DNA of 55,686 nucleotides from Oscillospiraceae bacterium (GTDB lineage Bacteria > Bacillota > Clostridia > Oscillospirales > Ruminococcaceae). The stretch is taken from contig JAJQIG010000054.1 of NCBI GenBank assembly GCA_021199335.1, positions 1-55,686 of the forward strand. Direction: 5' to 3'. Shown here in pieces: positions 50,334-55,686 of this stretch; position 1 is the stretch's first letter, and each line of letters starts with the position of its first letter. A program made the position numbers and the translations under genes. Under the pieces are notes generated by a model, which saw nothing but the letters and a program-made list of their open reading frames with translations, was not told the origin of the DNA and searched no databases.

Positions 50334-53300
50334 ATGCTTCAATTAAAAAACATTGTAAAGCAGTATGGTGAGGGTGATACCGCCGTTACCGCACTGAATG
50401 ATGTATCGGTCACCTTCCGTGAAAATGAGTTTGTTTCAATCCTCGGCCATTCGGGCTGCGGAAAAACAACGCTCCTCAATATTATCGGAGGGCTTGATCA
50501 TTACACCTCGGGCGATTTAATCATTAACGGCGTTTCCACAAAAAATTACAAGGACAGGGATTGGGATTCCTACAGAAATCATTCCATCGGCTTTATTTTC
50601 CAAAGCTATAACCTTATCCCGCATCAGACCGTTCTTGCCAACGTTGAGCTTGCCCTTACAATTTCGGGCGTTTCAAAAACGGAGCGCAGAAAAAGGGCAA
50701 TTGAGGCTCTTGAAAAGGTGGGGCTTGGCAATCAGCTCCATAAACGCCCGAACCAAATGTCGGGCGGCCAAATGCAGCGAGTTGCAATTGCCCGCGCGCT
50801 CATTAACAACCCAGACATTCTCCTTGCGGATGAGCCGACAGGCGCATTGGACAGCGAAACCAGCATTCAGGTTATGGAACTGCTCAAGGAAATCGCCAAG
50901 GATAAGCTTGTTATAATGGTAACCCACAACCCCGAGCTTGCCGAGCAGTATTCAAATCGTATCATAAAAATTAAAGACGGCGTTCTCACCGCTGACAGCA
51001 ACCCGTTCACTCCCGAACAAAACGACGCCTCCGCCGAAATGAAAAAGAGTCGTGTTTCAATGTCGTTCTTTACGGCTGTTTCACTCTCGCTTAATAACCT
51101 GCTCACCAAAAAGGGACGTACAATTTTAACTGCATTCGCAGGTTCAATCGGCATAATCGGAATTGCCCTTATTCTTTCTCTTTCGACAGGCATAAACGAT
51201 TATATAAATGGGATTCAGGAGGACACGCTTTCCTCCTACCCAATCCAAATATATGAAGAAACCGCCGACACCGCAAGCCTTATGAGCGCAATTATGGAAA
51301 GCACGGGCGTTTCGACAGGCGGCAGTGACGATTCCGATGAGGAGATTCCTGAGAAAATCTATTCAAACACTGCGGTTTACGAAATTTTTAACACCATAAA
51401 TTCATCCGCAAAGCAGACGAACGATATGGCTTCAATCAAGGAATTCCTTGAAAATGACGAGATTATACAGGAGAACGCAAGCTCAGTTTCGTTCAGCTAT
51501 GACGTTAAGATGCCCATTTTCACTGAAGACCCCTCGGGGCAGATAATCAAAGCCGATTTCAATGAAATGTATATGGACACCTTAGGACTTGCGACCGAAT
51601 CCTCCTCGGTAATGTCCGGCGCTATGGAAATGTCGCCTATGGGACAGCTGAGTATTTTTGAGGAGCTTCTTCCCGCCGAAACCTCGGACAGCATTAATGA
51701 TATTATTTACAATCAATATGACCTTATTTACGGAAGCTGGCCGCAGAATTATGACGAGGCTGTTCTTGTTCTTACAAAGGATAATGAAATTCCCGACATT
51801 ATTATGTATACGCTCGGATTCAAAAATAAATCGGATATGCCTGAAATTTTGCAGTCCGCTATGAGCGGAGAAATCATTGAGGACTACGGCACAACTGAAT
51901 GGGATTTCGATGAAATATGCGGCAAGGAATTTAAGCTCATCCTTCCATGCGAATATTATCAGCCGAGCGAATTGGGCAGCGGTTACGTTGACCTTACCCA
52001 AACCGATGCGGGACTTGAATATATCTACAGCTCGGATGATATTGGACTTAAAATTAAAATAACGGGATTTATTCGTCCGTCGGAGGATTCCTCCGTTTCG
52101 ATGCTGACGGGCTACGTTGGCTACACAAAGGCGCTCACCGATTATGTTATAAACAAGACCAATGACAGCGAAATTGTTAAGGCCCAGCAAGCTGACGAAG
52201 CAACAGACGTTATCACGGGACTTCCCTTTAAAACGGATTCCTACGTTGAACCGACCGATGCCGAGAAGGCCGCCGAGGTTAAGGCTTATATCGCAGATTT
52301 GAGCGCCTCCGAAAAGGCTGATGTTTTCCGCTTTATTTCCTCGCAGCCGAATGAAGCCGATGTTGACGCTTATGTTACACAGTATATGTCACAGGTTACG
52401 CGTGAAGCTCTTGAGGAGCAGATGATCGGCGCATATGCACAGCAGATGGGCGTTGAATCCGACTCCGTTTCCTCATATATTTCGCAGATGGACGATGAAA
52501 CCCTTTTTGGCTATGCTGAGGAGGCAATCAGGACACAGTATGCCGAGCAGTATGCCGCACAGGTTGAGCAGCAGCTTTCGGCAATGACCGCCGAACAGCT
52601 TTCCATGGCAATGGATACGACCGAATATACGGATGAACAATATGCCGTTATATTTGACGAATTCATCCCCGAGGAATTTTCTTCGGGAAGCTATGACGAT
52701 AACCTTTCACTTTTGGGTCAGGTTGATTTCGACAGTCCGTCGCAGATAAACATTTATGCAAAATCATTTGCGGAAAAGGACGAAATCTCCGACAGAATTA
52801 CCGAATACAATGATTCCGTTGACGATGACAGCCAAATTCACTACACGGATTATGTTGCGCTGCTTATGTCCTCTATCACCGATATTATCAGCGGCATTTC
52901 CTATCTTCTTATTGCGTTTGTTGCAATTTCACTTATTGTATCTTCGATTATGATAGGAATTATCACATATATTTCCGTGCTTGAAAGGACAAGGGAAATC
53001 GGTATTCTTCGTGCAATCGGCGCATCCAAGAAGGACGTTTCCACCGTATTCAATGCGGAAACACTCCTTGTCGGACTTACGTCGGGACTTATTGGCATAG
53101 GCGTATCGGCTCTTGCAATTATTCCGATAAATGCCATAGTATACCATCTCACAGGAATTGAGGGATTGAAAGCGGTTCTTCCTGTTGGAGCGGCGGTTAT
53201 ACTTGTTATAATCAGTATGGCGCTTACGCTTATTGCGGGACTTATCCCATCAAGAGTTGCTTCAAAGAAAGACCCTGTTGAAGCGCTCAGAACGGAATAA
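50334..53300 (+). CDS. MacB-like ABC exporter, ATPase fused to FtsX-type permease
   Basis: A 988-aa single-chain half transporter. ATPase domain 1-225: Walker [10 protein letters not shown] near 39, signature [15 protein letters not shown] near 140, Walker [13 protein letters not shown] near 162. First helix about 258-285, a very large extracytoplasmic domain (about 290-845) with many acidic and Gln-rich helices, then three C-terminal helices ending in the FtsX motif [15 protein letters not shown]. Likely exports peptides, antimicrobials or lipids. AAAGGAAG precedes the ATG at 50334. Cotranscribed with tetR. Confidence 0.92.
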   Translation: MLQLKNIVKQYGEGDTAVTALNDVSVTFRENEFVSILGHSGCGKTTLLNIIGGLDHYTSGDLIINGVSTKNYKDRDWDSYRNHSIGFIFQSYNLIPHQTVLANVELALTISGVSKTERRKRAIEALEKVGLGNQLHKRPNQMSGGQMQRVAIARALINNPDILLADEPTGALDSETSIQVMELLKEIAKDKLVIMVTHNPELAEQYSNRIIKIKDGVLTADSNPFTPEQNDASAEMKKSRVSMSFFTAVSLSLNNLLTKKGRTILTAFAGSIGIIGIALILSLSTGINDYINGIQEDTLSSYPIQIYEETADTASLMSAIMESTGVSTGGSDDSDEEIPEKIYSNTAVYEIFNTINSSAKQTNDMASIKEFLENDEIIQENASSVSFSYDVKMPIFTEDPSGQIIKADFNEMYMDTLGLATESSSVMSGAMEMSPMGQLSIFEELLPAETSDSINDIIYNQYDLIYGSWPQNYDEAVLVLTKDNEIPDIIMYTLGFKNKSDMPEILQSAMSGEIIEDYGTTEWDFDEICGKEFKLILPCEYYQPSELGSGYVDLTQTDAGLEYIYSSDDIGLKIKITGFIRPSEDSSVSMLTGYVGYTKALTDYVINKTNDSEIVKAQQADEATDVITGLPFKTDSYVEPTDAEKAAEVKAYIADLSASEKADVFRFISSQPNEADVDAYVTQYMSQVTREALEEQMIGAYAQQMGVESDSVSSYISQMDDETLFGYAEEAIRTQYAEQYAAQVEQQLSAMTAEQLSMAMDTTEYTDEQYAVIFDEFIPEEFSSGSYDDNLSLLGQVDFDSPSQINIYAKSFAEKDEISDRITEYNDSVDDDSQIHYTDYVALLMSSITDIISGISYLLIAFVAISLIVSSIMIGIITYISVLERTREIGILRAIGASKKDVSTVFNAETLLVGLTSGLIGIGVSALAIIPINAIVYHLTGIEGLKAVLPVGAAVILVIISMALTLIAGLIPSRVASKKDPVEALRTE

Positions 53301-53304
53301 ACTC

Positions 53305-53342
53305 AAATTCCCCGACCGACTGCGTGATCGGGGAATTTTTTT
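53305..53342 (+). terminator. Terminator of the tetR-ABC exporter unit
   Basis: A perfect 11-bp stem (53305-53315 with 53328-53338) followed by T-runs, right after the stop. Confidence 0.85.
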
Positions 53343-53655
53343 GATGTTTCCCTTGTAGTCCGCCACGAAAAAGGAATCTTGATAAGCTAAAGAAAACGGC
53401 TGATTAGAGTTATTACGATGGTGCGGGAAACTGACATATCACGAAAAGTGTATCATAGATTTATGGAAGATACAATGCACTTTCTATATACGTATATGCA
53501 GGGACTTTCTTTGCATTTTATACTTATCGGACTTGTTCTGTATAGTGTACATTTGACCCAAAATAAATGGTTTATGTAAATAATTGTTATGTACAGTTTG
53601 TAAAAAAGCAGAGTTTTAAATATGTAAGTTTATTTTTAATTTTATGAAAAAAGTA
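53343..53655. other. AT-rich intergenic stretch of different character
   Basis: No recognised gene. A 53-codon ATG frame (53418-53579) is open on the plus strand but has no ribosome binding site and no family resemblance. The base composition differs from the regions to the left. Confidence 0.4.
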
Positions 53656-53684
53656 TTGACACATCGAGAAAAATGTTGTACCAT
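53656..53684 (+). promoter_or_regulatory. Candidate promoter of the second GGDEF gene
   Basis: Perfect TTGACA (53656-53661), 17 nt, TACCAT (53679-53684). The -10 lies in a small perfect palindrome TACCA-T-TGGTA (53679-53689), a possible operator. Confidence 0.5.
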
Positions 53685-53731
53685 TGGTATAGTGGGCTTT
53701 TGCTTTCGATGAAGCATAAGGGAGTGTGTTT

Positions 53732-55444
53732 ATGAAGAAATCAAATCGCATTTATCATTGTATTTATGTCGGAATGATACTGCTGTTTGTTTTGGCAATC
53801 GTTTATTTGATTTCAACAGACAACACAGCTTCTTGGACAAGTGTATTCTCACGGGATTCTGTTGCTTTTGATGAAGGCTGGTACTGTGAGGATGGCGAAG
53901 CGGCGGATATGTCCCATCTCAACCAATTGACAGAGCCTTATGTCGAAACAAGCGTGTATCACATATTGCCAAGTGAAATTGACAGTGATTGTTACCTCTG
54001 CTTTCGCAGTAAAAATATATACTATCAGGTTTATGTCGGCGATGAGCTGCGTTACGATCCTGAAGTGCCGGAAAGTGAACTTTACAACCTTTCTTTTGGC
54101 ACAAGGTGGAATTATGTTGCGCTTGAAAGCACCGATGTGGGGAAGACGGTAGAGATTCGATTTTATACCGTATATGAGGAATCACGAGCTTGTGTGGATA
54201 ATTTAACGCTTGGCCCTGCTGCCGGTTCTATTCTTTCTATGCTTCAATCGAAATCCTTCTCATTTATTACCTGTCTGCTTTTGCTTTTCATCGGGGTTTT
54301 ACTGATTGTTGCGGATATTCCTATCAATATTCGAAAAGAAAAGAATCATGAGCTATTATATCTAGGTCTTTTTGCCACAAGTATTGCGGTGTGGTGTTTT
54401 GCGGAGACTAATATAATGCAGCTTTTTACCAATGACAGCCGAATGCTGCAATTGGTTTCTTGCTCTTCTTTGATGATGATTCCGATTCCGATAGTGTTAT
54501 ATTTAGATGCTGCTTTTGAGCTTCACAGGCATTTTCTTGTTCCTGTGATATGCTTTGCATCCGGCGCGGAATTTGTCATATGCACGATTTTACATTTGAC
54601 CAAAATCCTTGATTTCCATGAAACATTGACGCTGACGCATATTTTATTGCTCACTTTAGCTGTCATAATGATTTCCGTTATTTTTTGGAATGTATTTTTG
54701 AAAGCAAAATCGCATTCTGTTTTCCAATTTTTGCGTACTATCGGTTTTTCGGGAATCTGTTTTGCCACAGTGATCGATATCATTCGTTATTATCGTGGGA
54801 GCGGCAGTGATTCTGCGATGTTTGTCCGTGTCGGACTTTTGATTTTTGTAATTTGCTACGGAAGCTCAAGCTTAGAAAAGACAATTAATGCGGTAAAGCT
54901 TGGAGTACAGTCTGAGCTTATCAGCCAGCTTGCCTATCGGGACGGCTTAACGGCAATCGGCAATCGCACGGCATTTCAAGAACAGCTTGAATCATTGGAA
55001 GGAACAAAGGAATCGCTGGAATGTATCGCTATCATTATGTTCGATGTCAATGATTTAAAATATGTCAATGACAATTTGGGACATCAGGTGGGAGATAAAA
55101 TGCTGGTGGCTAGCGCTAACATAATCAAAGAATCCTTTTCTGCTTTGAATGCATCTTGTTATCGTATTGGCGGAGATGAGTTTGCTGTGATATTAAGCGG
55201 TGAACACACACGGGAACGATGCAAGGAAGGATTGGCGCAGTTCAAAAAGAATGAAAAAGCATTCAATGAAAACGACACAGAAAAGCTGTTTCACGTAAGT
55301 ATTGCCAGCGGTTATGCTTTTTATGAAAAGACAGATAATAATTCAAAGCTGGATGACATTTATCGAGAAGCGGATGCAAAAATGTATCAAAATAAAAAGG
55401 AAATCAAGGCTGCCAGAGCGGCATCGCCTGCATTTTCTATGTAA
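53732..55444 (+). CDS. 7TM-DISM-like sensor diguanylate cyclase
   Basis: A 570-aa membrane protein. N-terminal helix (about 10-30), an extracytoplasmic beta-rich sensor (about 35-165) with CYLCFRSKNIYYQVYVGDE, seven hydrophobic segments (about 175-385), then a GGDEF domain with active site YRIGGDEFAVIL near 485. The I-site RxxD is absent (Ala at the Asp position), so feedback inhibition is probably lost. The ATG at 53732 has AGGGAG before it. Leu codon use (more TTG and CTG) differs from neighbouring genes, hinting at transfer. Confidence 0.9.
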   Translation: MKKSNRIYHCIYVGMILLFVLAIVYLISTDNTASWTSVFSRDSVAFDEGWYCEDGEAADMSHLNQLTEPYVETSVYHILPSEIDSDCYLCFRSKNIYYQVYVGDELRYDPEVPESELYNLSFGTRWNYVALESTDVGKTVEIRFYTVYEESRACVDNLTLGPAAGSILSMLQSKSFSFITCLLLLFIGVLLIVADIPINIRKEKNHELLYLGLFATSIAVWCFAETNIMQLFTNDSRMLQLVSCSSLMMIPIPIVLYLDAAFELHRHFLVPVICFASGAEFVICTILHLTKILDFHETLTLTHILLLTLAVIMISVIFWNVFLKAKSHSVFQFLRTIGFSGICFATVIDIIRYYRGSGSDSAMFVRVGLLIFVICYGSSSLEKTINAVKLGVQSELISQLAYRDGLTAIGNRTAFQEQLESLEGTKESLECIAIIMFDVNDLKYVNDNLGHQVGDKMLVASANIIKESFSALNASCYRIGGDEFAVILSGEHTRERCKEGLAQFKKNEKAFNENDTEKLFHVSIASGYAFYEKTDNNSKLDDIYREADAKMYQNKKEIKAARAASPAFSM

Positions 55445-55483
55445 AATATTGAATTATTGCGCCATTGAAGAATAGATGCCTTT

Positions 55484-55522
55484 AAAAAACGGGTTTAGTT
55501 TATGAAACTAAGCCCGTTTTTT
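55484..55522. terminator. Terminator of the second GGDEF gene
   Basis: A long stem (55484-55500 with 55505-55522, one mismatch) with A-run and T-run sides, about 40 nt past the stop. Probably bidirectional. Confidence 0.85.
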
Positions 55523-55620
55523 ATATGGGCAGTCTTTCCCAATCCAACAGCTGCTCCGACAAAAATAATTAAAAGACATTCTGTTGCCGTGTCTAATATG
55601 ATACACCGTAACAATAGCAT
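55495..55620 (-). CDS. Possible 41-aa hydrophobic small protein
   Basis: An ATG at 55620, with AGGGCG 7-8 nt upstream on the minus strand, opens a 41-codon frame. One hydrophobic segment (LLIIFVGAAVGLG) would span the membrane. The frame ends inside the terminator hairpin. No family is assigned; it could be a small membrane peptide or chance. Confidence 0.25.
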   Translation of the reverse strand: MLLLRCIILDTATECLLIIFVGAAVGLGKTAHIKNGLSFIN

Positions 55621-55686
55621 TTTTTACGCCCTAACGATGCACCCGCACCCGTGTGCAAAAATGCACCACCCTCTTAACGATGCCGT

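Noticed and set aside
53418-53579. 53-aa open frame in the gap before the second GGDEF gene
   Set aside because: No ribosome binding site, no family resemblance, and AT-rich sequence where such frames arise by chance.

Overview
The window looks like chromosome from a spore-forming, anaerobic member of the Clostridia, most like Oscillospiraceae/Ruminococcaceae. It carries Spo0A and SpoIIR, an NfnAB-type transhydrogenase, an IspH-ribosomal S1 fusion, a DUF1858 protein, a B12-dependent methionine synthase with a separate activation subunit, and moderate-GC genes separated by AT-rich gaps. Most gaps hold sigma-A-type promoters with an exact 17-nt spacer. Species is not resolved from sequence alone.

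Layout. 1-5.3 kb: spo0A with upstream 0A boxes, tRNA-Arg, ilvE, tRNA-Thr, spoIIR, pgk. 5.4-12.1 kb: a lipoprotein, a fucose-isomerase-like protein, then a four-gene methionine synthase operon whose genes overlap by exactly 8 nt at each junction. 12.2-14.9 kb: tpiA and gpmI. 15-22.7 kb: chemoreceptor, NAD synthetase, a rhomboid-like protein, DUF1858 protein, a TrmK-Nif3 fusion and an RlmA-like methyltransferase. 22.7-28.7 kb (minus strand): a seven-gene operon joining a methionine importer (MetNIQ) to a cysteine-type amino-acid importer. 28.8-33 kb: small proteins, dtd, a diguanylate cyclase, an AlkD-like repair protein, rsmE. 33-45.2 kb: two orphan sugar-type solute-binding lipoproteins, a secreted protein, a HAD phosphatase, nfnAB, ispH-S1 with plsC, a tyrosine phosphatase. 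45.3-53.3 kb: rnhA, a CPBP protease, pyk, a YiiX-like hydrolase, and a TetR regulator with a MacB-like ABC exporter. 53.4-55.7 kb: a second GGDEF protein in sequence of different character, possibly acquired.

The most striking signal is the leader of the seven-gene transporter operon. A consensus promoter overlapped by a perfect 10-bp inverted repeat is followed by a 23-codon ORF with a strong ribosome binding site. Ten of its first twelve residues are Met or Cys. A Rho-independent terminator stands directly before metN, and a short segment next to the ORF stop codon can pair with the terminator 5' arm. This is the architecture of a ribosome-mediated attenuator, here apparently reading both sulphur amino acids and controlling import of both. 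No S-box or T-box motif was seen in it.

Other items of note: a three-copy dispersed repeat family with hairpin-forming potential and CRISPR-like ends, one copy transcribed as the leader of plsC-ispH/S1; matching LacI/CcpA-type operators placed downstream of the promoters of both orphan binding proteins; a Spo0A whose receiver lacks the usual conserved Lys; and a TetR operator overlapping its own start region.
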